This document shows, piece by piece, positions 38,733 to 48,534 of a stretch of 64,000 nt of DNA (its first letter is position 1; each line of letters starts with the position of its first letter). The notes beneath the pieces were generated by a model that was not told the DNA's origin, ran no database searches, and saw only the letters and a program-made list of their open reading frames with translations. The DNA lies in the NCBI GenBank assembly GCA_021648755.1, contig JAKISG010000003.1, positions 1 through 64,000 on the forward strand, read 5' to 3'. The translations under genes were made by a program, and so were the position numbers. The DNA comes from Flavobacteriaceae bacterium. Its GTDB lineage: Bacteria; Bacteroidota; Bacteroidia; Flavobacteriales; Flavobacteriaceae.

Positions 38733-39947
38733 ATGTTAGATATAAAAAAAATAAGAAGAGATTTTCCTATTTTAAGTCAAAAAGTGAATGGTAAACCATT
38801 AGTTTATTTTGACAATGCAGCAACAAGTCAAAAACCTAAAGTAGTTATTGATGCAATTAGTGCTTATTATCAAGAAATTAATTCTAATATTCATAGAGGT
38901 GTGCATACTTTGAGTCAGTTAGCAACAGATGCTTATGAAGAAACTCGAAATAAAATTCAAAAACAATATAACGCAAAATACAATCATGAAATTATTTTTA
39001 CTAGAGGTACAACCGAAAGTATAAATTTAATTGCAAGTAGTTTTACATCTTTGTTAAAAAAAGAGGATGAGATTATTATTTCAGCATTAGAGCATCATTC
39101 TAATATTGTGCCTTGGCAGATGTTGTGCAAAAGAACAGGAGCGAAGTTAAAAGTAATTCCTATTAATAAAAAAGGCGAATTAATTATTACAGAATTTGAT
39201 AAGTTATTAAATAATAAAACCAAAATTGTTGCGGTTAGTCATATCTCTAATTCTTTGGGTACTATTAACCCTATTAAAAACATTATTGATAAAGCACATC
39301 AATTTAATGCCGTAGTTTTAATTGATGGTGCACAAGCAACACCACATATACAAGTTGATTTTCAGGCTTTAGATTGTGATTTTTACTGTGCTTCAAGTCA
39401 TAAAATGTATGGTCCAACTGGTATTGGTTTTCTTTATGGAAAAGAACGGTGGTTAAATAAATTAGCACCTTATCACGGAGGAGGGGAAATGATTAAAGAA
39501 GTTACCTTTGAGAGAACAACCTATGCTGATTTACCACATAAATTTGAAGCAGGAACACCAAATATCGAAGCAGGAATTGTTTTTGGAACTGCAATAGATT
39601 ATATAAATGAAATTGGTATTGAAAATATTGCCAGTTACGAAAATGAATTGCTGCAGTATGCTACGGAAAAACTACTTAAGATTGAGGGTTTAAAAATTTA
39701 TGGTACAGCAACAAAAAAGGCATGTGTAATTTCTTTTAATATTGGTAAAATTCATCCATTTGATATTGGAAGTATTGTAGATAAATTAGGCTTTGCAGTA
39801 CGGACTGGTCACCATTGTACACAACCAATTATGCAGTTTTTTAATATTCCTGGTACTATTAGGGCATCGTTTTCTTTTTATAATACGAAAGAAGAGATTA
39901 CTAGTTTTGTAGAAGCTCTGGAGCGTGCTAAAGTTATGTTGCGTTGA
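38733..39947 (+). CDS. sufS: Cysteine desulfurase SufS
   Basis: PLP enzyme that takes sulfur from cysteine for Fe-S cluster assembly. 404 aa. The PLP Lys224 is in SSHKMYGPTG, the catalytic Cys362 in RTGHHCTQP (the RxGHHC signature separates SufS from IscS), and the cofactor-contacting ALEHHSN is near 120. It is intact. No sufBCD or sufE gene is adjacent in this window: the next gene is obg on the other strand, so this copy stands alone or the rest of the operon is elsewhere. Confidence 0.93.
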   Translation: MLDIKKIRRDFPILSQKVNGKPLVYFDNAATSQKPKVVIDAISAYYQEINSNIHRGVHTLSQLATDAYEETRNKIQKQYNAKYNHEIIFTRGTTESINLIASSFTSLLKKEDEIIISALEHHSNIVPWQMLCKRTGAKLKVIPINKKGELIITEFDKLLNNKTKIVAVSHISNSLGTINPIKNIIDKAHQFNAVVLIDGAQATPHIQVDFQALDCDFYCASSHKMYGPTGIGFLYGKERWLNKLAPYHGGGEMIKEVTFERTTYADLPHKFEAGTPNIEAGIVFGTAIDYINEIGIENIASYENELLQYATEKLLKIEGLKIYGTATKKACVISFNIGKIHPFDIGSIVDKLGFAVRTGHHCTQPIMQFFNIPGTIRASFSFYNTKEEITSFVEALERAKVMLR

Positions 39948-39978
39948 TTTTTATTAAATAAATATGTCAGGTTAACCT

Positions 39979-40971
39979 TTACACTTGTAGCATTTTCCAA
40001 AGTTTATCTTTAAGTTCTGTAATACCTTGTTGAGCAATTGAAGAAATAAACAGATACGGAATGTCTTTTGGTAATTCTTTTTCTATTTCTTCTTTTAATT
40101 CATCATCTAACATATCTGATTTAGAAATGGCTAATAAGCGTTGCTTGTCTATTAATTCTGGATTATGTTTTCGCAATTCATTTAATAATATTTCATATTC
40201 ATTTTGAATGTCATCACTATCAGCAGGAATCATAAAAAGCAATGTAGAATTACGTTCTATATGACGTAAAAAACGATGACCAAGACCTTTTCCTTCAGCT
40301 GCGCCTTCAATAATACCTGGAATGTCAGCCATTACAAAAGATCTAAAATCACGATATTTCACAATGCCTAAATTCGGTTTTAAAGTGGTAAACGCATAAT
40401 CAGCAATTTTTGGTTTTGCGGAAGTAATTGTAGCGAGTAATGTTGATTTACCTGCATTTGGAAAGCCAACTAAACCAACATCTGCTAGAATTTTTAATTC
40501 TAATTGAAACCATCCTTCTAGACCATCTACTCCAGGTTGTGCATATCTTGGTGTTTGGTTTGTAGGAGATTTAAAATGCCAATTACCACGACCGCCTTTA
40601 CCACCTTTTAATAAAATAATTTCTTGTTTGTCTTCAGTTATTTCAAATAGTTTTTTTTGTGTTTCTCCATCACGTATAATTGTACCTAATGGTACATTTA
40701 TAAAAATGTCTTTTCCATCTTTACCTGTAGACCTGCTTTTACTTCCTCCATGACCTTCGGTTGCTCTAAAATGTTTCTTAAATTTTAGATGAAATAGTGT
40801 CCACATTTCTTTATTTGCTCTAATGATAATATGACCACCACGACCACCATCTCCACCGTCAGGTCCTCCTTTGGTAATATATTTTTCGCGATGTAAATGT
40901 ACAGAGCCTTTACCGCCGTTACCAGAAGACGCAAATATTTTTATGTAATCTACAAAATTTCCTTCAGTCAT
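39979..40971 (-). CDS. obg: Obg family GTPase (CgtA)
   Basis: 330 aa. The N-terminal glycine-rich Obg fold (1-158) is obvious ([28 protein letters not shown]). The G domain has GFPNAGKST (G1), [16 protein letters not shown] (G3) and SKSD (G4). It acts in 50S subunit maturation and stress control. The C-terminal OCT domain found in some lineages is absent, as is normal in Bacteroidota. It follows the HPRT-adenylate kinase gene by 50 nt and is probably cotranscribed with it. Confidence 0.97.
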   Translation of the reverse strand: MTEGNFVDYIKIFASSGNGGKGSVHLHREKYITKGGPDGGDGGRGGHIIIRANKEMWTLFHLKFKKHFRATEGHGGSKSRSTGKDGKDIFINVPLGTIIRDGETQKKLFEITEDKQEIILLKGGKGGRGNWHFKSPTNQTPRYAQPGVDGLEGWFQLELKILADVGLVGFPNAGKSTLLATITSAKPKIADYAFTTLKPNLGIVKYRDFRSFVMADIPGIIEGAAEGKGLGHRFLRHIERNSTLLFMIPADSDDIQNEYEILLNELRKHNPELIDKQRLLAISKSDMLDDELKEEIEKELPKDIPYLFISSIAQQGITELKDKLWKMLQV

Positions 40972-41021
40972 TTCTGTTCTCTATTTATTAAATCGTTTTT
41001 ATGTAAGTTAGTTAAAAAAAC

Positions 41022-42137
41022 TTATAAAGTATCAAAAATTTGACATAGTCTTTCTGTAATTTTTTCAATTGTACCTACGCCATTTGCACCAAAATACTTG
41101 TTTTGATTTTGGTAATAATTTTTTAAAACGGATGTTTTATTTTTGTATTCATTAAAACGATTTCTTATTTTAGATTCGTCTTGATCATCTAGTCTTCCGC
41201 TAGTTTCTCCTCTTTTTAGGAGTCTTTTTACTAATAAATCTTCTTCTACTTCAAGTGCAACCATTCCGTTTATGGTTTCTCCTTTTTCTGCTAAAAAGTT
41301 ATCTAATGCTTTTGCTTGTAATTCTGTTCTAGGAAAACCATCAAAAATAAAACCTTTAGCGTCTGTATTTTTATCTACTTCTGCTTTAAGCATATTTATA
41401 GTTATTTCGTCTGGTACTAAATTGCCTTTATCCATAAAAGATTTTGCTAGTAAGCCTAATTCAGTACTGTTTTTAATGTTATATCTAAATACATCACCTG
41501 TCGAAATATGAATTAAACCATATATATCTTTTAAGATAGTTGCTTGTGTTCCTTTTCCTGATCCAGGAGGTCCAAATAATACAATATTTGTCATTTTTCT
41601 TGTTGTTAATTGATAAATAGAATCTAAATTTCTTCCTAACCCGTTGTAATCTAATCCGTAACCTACAATGAATTTATCTGGTATGGATTTACCTATGTAG
41701 TCTATTGGTAAGCCTTTACGAAATACATTTGGTTTAAAGAACAGGGTTACAATTTTTAATTGTTTTAGTTTTTTGTTTCTGAAAATTTCATAGATTTCGA
41801 CAAGTGTATTTCCAGTATCTATGATATCTTCTAATATGATTACTGTTCTACCTTCTAAGTTTTCATTTATACCAACAAGTTTTCTTACTTCGCCTGTTGA
41901 TGTCGTTCCTTTATAAGATGTAAATTTTACAAAACTTATTTCACATTGGTCTTTATAGGCTCTAATAAAATCTGCTACAAACATGAAAGAACCGTTTAAA
42001 ATACCAATAAATAAAGGGACTTCCTTTTTACCTAAGTCCAATGCAACTTGTTGTGCTAAAAGTGATACATACTTAGCAATTTTCTTTCTGCTTTTGTATG
42101 GTTTAAAATATTTATCGTGTATTTTTAGGATACTCAT
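41022..42137 (-). CDS. adk: Fused hypoxanthine phosphoribosyltransferase and adenylate kinase
   Basis: One uninterrupted 371-aa frame encodes two enzymes. Residues 1-180 form a purine phosphoribosyltransferase with the PRPP motif VIILEDIIDTGNTL (99-112) and the HPRT-type VGYGLDYNGLGRN near 158-170. Residues 182-371 form an adenylate kinase with the P-loop GPPGSGKGT (189-197), the NMP-binding region STGDVFR, DGFPRT and a short LID (SGRLDDQDE) without zinc cysteines. The second half begins with a Met (182, MTNIVLFGP) where a free Adk would start, so internal initiation is possible. The fusion would join hypoxanthine/guanine salvage to nucleotide phosphorylation. Annotated flavobacterial adk genes of about 370 aa suggest this is lineage-wide. 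Confidence 0.93.
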   Translation of the reverse strand: MSILKIHDKYFKPYKSRKKIAKYVSLLAQQVALDLGKKEVPLFIGILNGSFMFVADFIRAYKDQCEISFVKFTSYKGTTSTGEVRKLVGINENLEGRTVIILEDIIDTGNTLVEIYEIFRNKKLKQLKIVTLFFKPNVFRKGLPIDYIGKSIPDKFIVGYGLDYNGLGRNLDSIYQLTTRKMTNIVLFGPPGSGKGTQATILKDIYGLIHISTGDVFRYNIKNSTELGLLAKSFMDKGNLVPDEITINMLKAEVDKNTDAKGFIFDGFPRTELQAKALDNFLAEKGETINGMVALEVEEDLLVKRLLKRGETSGRLDDQDESKIRNRFNEYKNKTSVLKNYYQNQNKYFGANGVGTIEKITERLCQIFDTL

Positions 42138-42167
42138 TTCTGTAATCTATTTTTTTTATTTTTAAGC

Positions 42168-42202
42168 AAAAAACCTTCCAAAATAAATATTTTGAAAGGT
42201 TT
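42168..42202 (-). terminator. Rho-independent terminator of secDF
   Basis: On the minus strand AACCTTTCAAAATA (42201-42188) pairs with TATTTTGGAAGGTT (42185-42172), with one U-G pair, and is followed by six T. It lies 22 nt after the secDF stop codon and separates secDF from the HPRT-adk gene. Confidence 0.75.
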
Positions 42203-42223
42203 AGTTTATATCATAAGTTATAA

Positions 42224-45139
42224 TTATTCTACTTCTTTTAACTTTTTATTTTTTCCTTTCATGATAAAATCATACATGATAGGTGTTGCAATAAATAAAG
42301 AGGAATACGTACCTACAATAACACCGATAATCATTGCAAACATAAATCCTTTTATAGAATCACCACCAAAAATAAAAATGGCTAATAGCGTAACTAATGT
42401 TGTTAATGAGGTGTTTATTGTTCTGCCTAAAGTACTACTTAGTGCTTTGTTTACAACATCTTTATAATTCCAATTTTCATGGTTATTTGCAAATTCTCTA
42501 ATTCTATCAAAAATTACCACCGTGTCATTTAAAGAGTAACCTACAACGGTTAATATTGCAGCAATAAATGCTTGGTTAATTTCTTCGAAAGGTAAGAATT
42601 TTTGTAATAGTGAAAAAATACCTAATACAATTAACACATCATGAAAAACTGCAATAACTGCGCCTAAACTAAATTGCCATTTTCTAAATCGTAATAAAAT
42701 ATATAAGAAAACGATAAGTAATGAACCAAAAACTGCCCATACTGCCGCTTGTTTAATATCATCTGCAATTGTTGGTCCAACCATTTCTGTCCGCATTAAT
42801 CCAATATCATTTTTAGTTGCAGAAATTTTAAACTCATCATAAGTCATATTTTTTGGTAAAAATGATTTAAGATTAGTTAATAGTAAAGATTGTATTACAC
42901 TATCAATTTTTTTACTAGTGTTTTCAACTTCGTATTTTGTTGTAATTTTTAGTTGATTTTTACCTCCATAAGTTTTTACTTCTGGTGTAGTGCCAAAAGC
43001 ACCTTTTAATGAAGTTGCTACTTCGGTAGGATCAACGTCTTTATCGAATTTAATGGTATAAGTTCTGCCTCCCGAGAAATCAACCCCATAATTTAGACCT
43101 TGTGTAGTTAAGGATACTAAACCTAAGATTAGTAAAATACCAGAAACTATTCCAGCAATTTTACGTTTCTTTAAAAAATCTATGTTAATGTTTTTAAACC
43201 AATTTTTAGTAATATTGGTGTTAAAGGTCATTGTTCTTCCATTATTTACAAACCATTCAATAAGTAATCTTGAAATATAAATTGCTGAAAATAATGAGGT
43301 TAAAATACCAATAATCAAAGTTGTAGCGAATCCTTTAACAGGGCCAGAACCAAAAGCAAACAATACAATACCAGTTAATAAGGTAGTAATATTTGCATCT
43401 AAAATAGATGATAAAGAGCCTTTATAACCTGTATTAATTGCTTCCTTGAGAGTTTTTCCTCCGTTTAATTCTTCTTTAATTCTTTCGTAAATAAGTACAT
43501 TAGCATCTACTGCCATACCAATAGTAAGTACAATACCTGCAATACCTGGTAAGGTTAATACAGCTCCAAATGCTGCTAAAACACCAAAGACAAATAACAT
43601 ATTTATTATTAATGTTATATTTGTAAAGATACCCGCTTTTCCATAGTAAAACAGCATCCATAGTAAAATTAATATAATACCAATTATAAAAGATTTATAA
43701 CCACTATCAATTGCTTTTTGTCCTAAGGAAGGACCTACAATTTCGGATTGAATTATATGTGCAGATGCTGGTAATTTACCAGACTGTAATGCATTGGCGA
43801 CATCTTGTGCTTCTTCAATAGTGAAATTACCAGTAATTTGCGTAGAACCACCTTTAATAACACCCTGTACTGTTGGCGCTGAATAAACAATATCATCTAA
43901 AACAACAGCAACAGGTCGGTTAAGGTTTTTTTCAGTCATTTTTGCCCATTTTTTTGAGGCACCGCTTTTCATTGTCATTGAAATTAATGGGTTAGAACCA
44001 AAAGATTCAAAATCTTGCCTTGCGCTTTTAATAACATCACCATGTATTGGTGCTTCATTTTTACGATTACCTTTTATAGCATATAAGCGTATTGTGTCGC
44101 TATTTTTTCTAGGATTATCCCATAGAAATTTAGCATTTTTTAATGTTGAAGGCAATAATGTTCTTACTTCTTTTCTGTTTAAGTACTCATTTATTTTTTC
44201 TTTATTTGCTATTGTAGCAACACCTAAAATTGCATAAGGACTGTTTGGGTAAGGTGTAAAAATAGAACCTAGAGGATTGTTTACAGTTAAACTGTCTTTT
44301 GTATCTCCTTCCAATAATTTTTCAACATCTGTTTTTGTAGTATCTATTTCTTTTATAGTTTCTTCTATAGGCTTAATAATGGTTGCTAATTTTTGATTAG
44401 CAACGTTGAAAAAATCACCTAATTCTTGTGAGGTAAACACTTCCCAAAATTGTAATTCTGCTTTTCTTGTAATAATATCTTTAACACGATCTATATCTTT
44501 TGCTCCAGGCAATTCTATTAAAATTCTACCTGTACTACCAATACGTTGAATATTTGGTTGTGTAACACCAAATTGGTCAATACGATTACGTAAAACTTTA
44601 AAAGCGGTTAAAATAGAAGCGTCTACTTGTCTTTTTAAAATTTTAGTAGCATCTTGATCAGATGTTTCTCGAGTAATTTCTGAACCTAGTTTGCCAAAAA
44701 TAGAAGGGTGACCTAACTTTATTTTACCCGCACTTATTTCTTTAAAAGCATTGACAAATAAATCCAAGTAAGGGGTACTCGTATTCTTCTGCATTTCACT
44801 TGCTTTGTCAAGTGCTTTATTAAATTCTTTATTTTTAGAGTCGTTTGATAGACCTTTCAATATTTCTCTTACCGAAATTTCTAAAGTAGCATTAATACCT
44901 CCTTTGAGGTCTAGACCCAAATTCATGGCTCTATCTTTTACATCTTTATAAGTAAAGTCATTAGTTATATAATTTATTTTTATAGAGTCTAAGTATGCTT
45001 TTTCTTTAAGTATATCTCCGTTTGCATGAATAGCGGCCTTTTTTTCAGCATTTTTTGCCGAAAAAGTAAATGATAGGTAATATAAACATATCAATCCTAA
45101 AATGATGGCAAATAATCTAATTACTCCTTTGTTTTGCAT
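42224..45139 (-). CDS. secDF: Protein translocase subunits SecD and SecF, fused
   Basis: 971 aa. The SecD half (about 1-630) has the first membrane helix, a large periplasmic part with NLGLDLKGGINATLEI and AELQFWEVF, and a five-helix block with VDANVLIYERIKEEL. The SecF half (about 650-971) begins with a helix after FLKKRKIAG, contains LNYGVDFSGGRTYTI, and ends with SLNDTVVIFDRIRE. It uses the proton motive force to complete Sec export. The fusion is typical of Bacteroidota. The gene is followed by a strong terminator and preceded by a -7 box at 45229-45236. Confidence 0.97.
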   Translation of the reverse strand: MQNKGVIRLFAIILGLICLYYLSFTFSAKNAEKKAAIHANGDILKEKAYLDSIKINYITNDFTYKDVKDRAMNLGLDLKGGINATLEISVREILKGLSNDSKNKEFNKALDKASEMQKNTSTPYLDLFVNAFKEISAGKIKLGHPSIFGKLGSEITRETSDQDATKILKRQVDASILTAFKVLRNRIDQFGVTQPNIQRIGSTGRILIELPGAKDIDRVKDIITRKAELQFWEVFTSQELGDFFNVANQKLATIIKPIEETIKEIDTTKTDVEKLLEGDTKDSLTVNNPLGSIFTPYPNSPYAILGVATIANKEKINEYLNRKEVRTLLPSTLKNAKFLWDNPRKNSDTIRLYAIKGNRKNEAPIHGDVIKSARQDFESFGSNPLISMTMKSGASKKWAKMTEKNLNRPVAVVLDDIVYSAPTVQGVIKGGSTQITGNFTIEEAQDVANALQSGKLPASAHIIQSEIVGPSLGQKAIDSGYKSFIIGIILILLWMLFYYGKAGIFTNITLIINMLFVFGVLAAFGAVLTLPGIAGIVLTIGMAVDANVLIYERIKEELNGGKTLKEAINTGYKGSLSSILDANITTLLTGIVLFAFGSGPVKGFATTLIIGILTSLFSAIYISRLLIEWFVNNGRTMTFNTNITKNWFKNINIDFLKKRKIAGIVSGILLILGLVSLTTQGLNYGVDFSGGRTYTIKFDKDVDPTEVATSLKGAFGTTPEVKTYGGKNQLKITTKYEVENTSKKIDSVIQSLLLTNLKSFLPKNMTYDEFKISATKNDIGLMRTEMVGPTIADDIKQAAVWAVFGSLLIVFLYILLRFRKWQFSLGAVIAVFHDVLIVLGIFSLLQKFLPFEEINQAFIAAILTVVGYSLNDTVVIFDRIREFANNHENWNYKDVVNKALSSTLGRTINTSLTTLVTLLAIFIFGGDSIKGFMFAMIIGVIVGTYSSLFIATPIMYDFIMKGKNKKLKEVE

Positions 45140-45228
45140 TATTATAATATATTTAAAATCGTATTTATTTTTTTAACTAAATCAAAACATAAACTTTAAC
45201 AATTAAAGTGTGTGTTTTTTCAAGTTTG

Positions 45229-45236
45229 CAAATATA
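45229..45236 (-). promoter_or_regulatory. Predicted -7 box of secDF
   Basis: Minus-strand TATATTTG, a perfect box, with a leader of about 85 nt. No clear TTG lies at the -33 distance. The rest of 45140-45431 has no gene; it holds two short palindromes (TAGTTTTTAAAAACTA near 45329 and TTAAATAATTATTTAA near 45376), the latter placed to end the tRNA-Met transcript. Confidence 0.4.
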
Positions 45237-45431
45237 CCCAAATTAAATAGTTTTTTGGAAATTTTGATAAATTTATTTTTTTCTTTAGCCAAATAAAAAA
45301 TGTAAGCATAGCCTTTGCTACGGTTTTAGTTTTTAAAAACTAGAAAAAAAGAAAGAGTGAAAATATCGAAACTTAATTAAATAATTATTTAATAGGTTTG
45401 TATAAAAATTTAGTTCTATTCTAACTAAAAG

Positions 45432-45505
45432 TGGTCCCACATGGGCTCGAACCATGGACCCCCTGATTATGAGTCAGGTGCTCTAACCAACTGAGCTATG
45501 GGACC
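45432..45505 (-). tRNA. tRNA-Met (CAT anticodon)
   Basis: Minus strand: acceptor GGTCCCA pairs with TGGGACC, D-arm GCTCAGTTGGTTAGAGC, anticodon arm CCTGA-CTCATAA-TCAGG (anticodon CAT), T-arm with GGTTCGAGCCC. 74 nt, no encoded CCA. The fully paired first acceptor base pair (G1-C72) rules against an initiator tRNA. A tRNA-Ile lysidinylated at C34 also has a CAT anticodon and cannot be strictly excluded, but elongator Met is the better reading. Confidence 0.9.
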
Positions 45506-45742
45506 TAATTTTTGGATTGCAATAATACTACATAATTTTAAGTTGAACAATAATTAAGCAATAATTATTTATGTTTTTATATAAATTATTGTTGCTCGAT
45601 AAAAAAACAGTTCAATAATTGAATTTTTATAATTAACTTAATTAATATTTGAAGGTATTTATTATGATTTTTCAGAAAGGTTTTAGTTATAAACAGCGGA
45701 TAAAAAGATTGTTTATTTTGGAATTTTACATGTCTAAATAAA
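45506..45742. other. Intergenic region between pnp terminator and tRNA-Met
   Basis: No gene in either strand. The stretch is very A+T-rich. It contains near-inverted copies of an AACAATAATT-type sequence around 45544-45596, which could form an imperfect hairpin. I see no promoter match for tRNA-Met. Confidence 0.3.
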
Positions 45743-45769
45743 AAAATCTCGCATTTATTGCGAGATTTT
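45743..45769 (-). terminator. Rho-independent terminator of pnp
   Basis: Perfect 11-bp stem AAAATCTCGCA / TGCGAGATTTT with a 5-nt loop, followed on the minus strand by a run of T. It lies 23 nt after the pnp stop codon. Confidence 0.85.
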
Positions 45770-45791
45770 ACATTGCAATACTAATTTATTT

Positions 45792-47930
45792 CTATTCTTT
45801 ACGAGCTGGTCTTGGTAAAAGAGCTTTTTTAGAAACTTTTGGTTTTCTAGTTCTTTTGTCAATTCCAAAGTACTTTACCTCGAACTCATCGCCCATATTA
45901 ACTATATCGGTTACTTTATCTGTACGTTCCCAAGCTAATTCAGAAATATGTAATAAAACCTCGTTTCCTGGAGCATTTAAATACTCAACAACTGCACCAA
46001 AATCTAATATTTTAATCACTTTTACATTGTAAATTTCATTAACTTCTGGCTTAAATATAATTGATTTAATTTTTGCAATAACTAAATCTATTTTTTCTTG
46101 ATTTACACCTTGAATTTCTACAACTCCATTTTCGTTTTCATCTTCTGTAATTGCAATAACAGTACCTGTTTCTTTTTGCATTTCTTGAATTACTTTTCCA
46201 CCAGGGCCAATAATTGCACCAATAAATTCATTAGCAACAACCATTGTTACCATTTTTGGAGCATGTGATTTAACTTCTATGTTTGGTTTAGCAATAGTAT
46301 TAGTTAACTTGCTTAAAATGTGTAATCTACCATCACGTGCTTGCTCTAATGCTTTTTCTAAAATTTCGTAAGATAGTCCTTTTACCTTAATATCCATTTG
46401 ACAAGCAGTAATACCATCTGCGGTACCTGTAACTTTAAAATCCATATCACCTAAATGATCTTCATCACCTAAAATATCAGATAAAACAGCATATTTACCA
46501 GATGTAGCATCAGTGATTAAGCCCATTGCAATACCTGAGACAGGTTTTTTTAGATCAACTCCAGCATCCATTAATGCCATTGTACCTGCACATACTGTTG
46601 CCATTGAAGAAGACCCATTAGACTCTAAAACTTCGGAAACTACTCTTACTGTGTATGGACAATCTTCGGGAATCATTCCTTTTAAAGCGCGTTGTGCTAA
46701 ATTACCATGACCTACTTCTCTACGTGATGTTCCACGTAATGGTCTAGCTTCACCTGTACAAAATGGAGGAAAATTATAATGTAAATAGAAGCGTTCTTCG
46801 CCTTCGTAAGTTGGCAGGTCTATTTTATTTGCATCTCTAGAACCTCCTAGAGTAACTGTTGCTAATGCTTGTGTTTCACCGCGAGTAAATACCGCAGAAC
46901 CATGTGTTGATGGTAAATAATCTACTTCACACCAAATATCTCTAATCTCTGTGGTTTTTCTTCCGTCTAGACGAGTTCCTTCGTCCATAGTAAGGTTGCG
47001 TATTGCTTCTTTTTGAGATTTATTATAGTATCTAGATACTAAACTTTCTTTTTCTTTTAATTCTTCTTCGGTAAATAATGCTTTTACTTCTTCTTTTATT
47101 TCAGAAAATTTAAGACTTCTTTCTTTTTTTGAAACGCCTAATTTTGCTACTGCATAACATTTATCGTAAGAAAAACTATTTACTTTTTTAGCAGTTTCTT
47201 CACACTCTTCTGCCATTACATATTCCCGAGTTTCTAAAACTCTACCTGCTTTTTTAGCTAAGTCCACTTGTGCTTGACATTGAACTTTAATTGCCTCGTG
47301 TGCAAATTTAATAGCGTCTGACATTTCTTTTTCAGAAATTTCATCAAATTCACCTTCCACCATCATAACAGATTCTGCCGAAGCACCAACCATCATATCG
47401 ATATCTGCTCTTTTTAAATTTGTTCGACTAGGATTAATTACAAATTCACCATCAATTCTAGCAACTCTTACTTCTGAAATTGGATATTCAAAAGGAATGT
47501 CTGTTAAAGCAATACAAGCTGATGCTGCTAAGCCTGCTAAAGCATCTGGCATTACATCTTCGTCAGAAGACATCAATTGTATCATTACTTGAGTTTCTGC
47601 ATGATAATCTTTTGGGAATAATGGTCTTAAAACACGATCAATTAGACGCATAACTAAAATTTCTTCGTTACTTGGCCTCGCTTCTCTTTTAAAGAAGCCT
47701 CCTGGGTAACGACCTGCAGCAGCAAATTTCTCTCTATAGTCCACTGTTAATGGTAAAAAACTCATACCTTCTTTTGCTTCATAAGCCGAAACGACTGTTG
47801 CTAACAACATAGTTTTACCCATTCTAACTACGACTGAACCGTGCGCTTGTTTTGCAAGCCTTCCTGTTTCAATAGTGATGACTCTACCGTCATCTAATTT
47901 AATTTCTTCCGTAAATAATTCTGGAATCAT
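45792..47930 (-). CDS. pnp: Polyribonucleotide nucleotidyltransferase (PNPase)
   Basis: 3'-5' phosphorolytic exoribonuclease of RNA decay. 712 aa. Two RNase PH domains (about 10-225 and 310-545) flank an all-alpha domain, followed by a KH domain with [16 protein letters not shown] (about 565) and an S1 domain with [10 protein letters not shown] (about 635-700). Catalytic-core sequences [12 protein letters not shown] and [23 protein letters not shown] are intact. It follows rpsO by about 150 nt on the same strand, the conserved rpsO-pnp order, and ends in a clear terminator. Confidence 0.97.
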   Translation of the reverse strand: MIPELFTEEIKLDDGRVITIETGRLAKQAHGSVVVRMGKTMLLATVVSAYEAKEGMSFLPLTVDYREKFAAAGRYPGGFFKREARPSNEEILVMRLIDRVLRPLFPKDYHAETQVMIQLMSSDEDVMPDALAGLAASACIALTDIPFEYPISEVRVARIDGEFVINPSRTNLKRADIDMMVGASAESVMMVEGEFDEISEKEMSDAIKFAHEAIKVQCQAQVDLAKKAGRVLETREYVMAEECEETAKKVNSFSYDKCYAVAKLGVSKKERSLKFSEIKEEVKALFTEEELKEKESLVSRYYNKSQKEAIRNLTMDEGTRLDGRKTTEIRDIWCEVDYLPSTHGSAVFTRGETQALATVTLGGSRDANKIDLPTYEGEERFYLHYNFPPFCTGEARPLRGTSRREVGHGNLAQRALKGMIPEDCPYTVRVVSEVLESNGSSSMATVCAGTMALMDAGVDLKKPVSGIAMGLITDATSGKYAVLSDILGDEDHLGDMDFKVTGTADGITACQMDIKVKGLSYEILEKALEQARDGRLHILSKLTNTIAKPNIEVKSHAPKMVTMVVANEFIGAIIGPGGKVIQEMQKETGTVIAITEDENENGVVEIQGVNQEKIDLVIAKIKSIIFKPEVNEIYNVKVIKILDFGAVVEYLNAPGNEVLLHISELAWERTDKVTDIVNMGDEFEVKYFGIDKRTRKPKVSKKALLPRPARKE

Positions 47931-48053
47931 ATTTTTTTAATTTTTGTTCTATTATTAAGAACGTTAAACATTTTTTACTTTAGTTGTGTGTTTAAGTAGC
48001 CAATGAAGTTTATTTTTCTCACAAAAATATAGAGCGAGTTATAAAAAACAAAA

Positions 48054-48071
48054 AGAGGCAATTTTGCCTCT
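48054..48071 (-). terminator. Hairpin after rpsO
   Basis: Minus strand AGAGGCA-AAAT-TGCCTCT followed by TTTTTGTTTTTT, 13 nt after the rpsO stop codon. It is well formed as a terminator; partial read-through to pnp is possible. Confidence 0.75.
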
Positions 48072-48084
48072 CTTTATGTTTAGA

Positions 48085-48354
48085 TTATTTTCTAATTTCT
48101 AATTCTTTAATTATTACACGGTAACGTAATACGTCTGTTTTGATTAAGTAATCTAATAAACTTTTACGTTTTCCTACCAATTTTACTAAAGATCGTTCGG
48201 TGTTATAATCTTTGCGGTTATTTTTTAAATGCCCTGTTAAGTGATTGATTCTAAATGTAAACAATGCAATTTGCCCTTCTGCAGACCCAGTGTTTATGAC
48301 CTTTTTGCCATGTTTTTTGAAAATTTCTGCTTTTTTTTCTTTTGTTAAATACAT
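48085..48354 (-). CDS. rpsO: 30S ribosomal protein S15
   Basis: 89 aa, the normal length. It carries the S15 core: TGSAEGQIALFTFRINHLTGHL and the C-terminal LVGKRKSLLDYLIKTD, which bind 16S rRNA in the central domain. It lies upstream of pnp with a terminator between. A -7 box TACATTTG (minus strand, 48432-48425) gives a leader of about 65 nt, long enough for autogenous control as known for S15 in other bacteria. Confidence 0.97.
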   Translation of the reverse strand: MYLTKEKKAEIFKKHGKKVINTGSAEGQIALFTFRINHLTGHLKNNRKDYNTERSLVKLVGKRKSLLDYLIKTDVLRYRVIIKELEIRK

Positions 48355-48424
48355 GCTAATATTTATTTAAATGATTTTTATGTACACCAATTGCCGAATT
48401 TATTTCGGATAGGTTTTAAGCGTG

Positions 48425-48432
48425 CAAATGTA
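48425..48432 (-). promoter_or_regulatory. Predicted -7 box of rpsO
   Basis: Minus-strand TACATTTG, perfect TAnnTTTG match, about 71 nt before the start codon. No distinct -33 element was found. Confidence 0.4.
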
Positions 48433-48534
48433 CATTATTTTTTTAAATACAGTTAAAAAAATAATGATTTTTTTTGTATATTTTACAATTTGTAAAAATA
48501 TAGATTAATAATTGATTCAGGTAAATATAAAACA

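Noticed and set aside
38733..39947. A suf operon around sufS
   Set aside because: Both neighbours are unrelated (TlpA-like gene divergent, obg convergent), and no sufB, sufC, sufD or sufE sequence is seen.
45432..45505. Reading the CAT tRNA as initiator tRNA
   Set aside because: The initiator tRNA lacks a Watson-Crick pair at positions 1-72 and has three G-C pairs in the anticodon stem; this one has G1-C72 and only CCTGA/TCAGG in the stem.
47994..48003. AAGTAGCCAA in the rpsO-pnp gap, resembling one arm of the ATPase/SulP2 palindrome
   Set aside because: The matching TGGCTAC arm is absent 24 nt away or anywhere nearby; a 10-base match of this kind is expected by chance in 64 kb of A+T-rich DNA.
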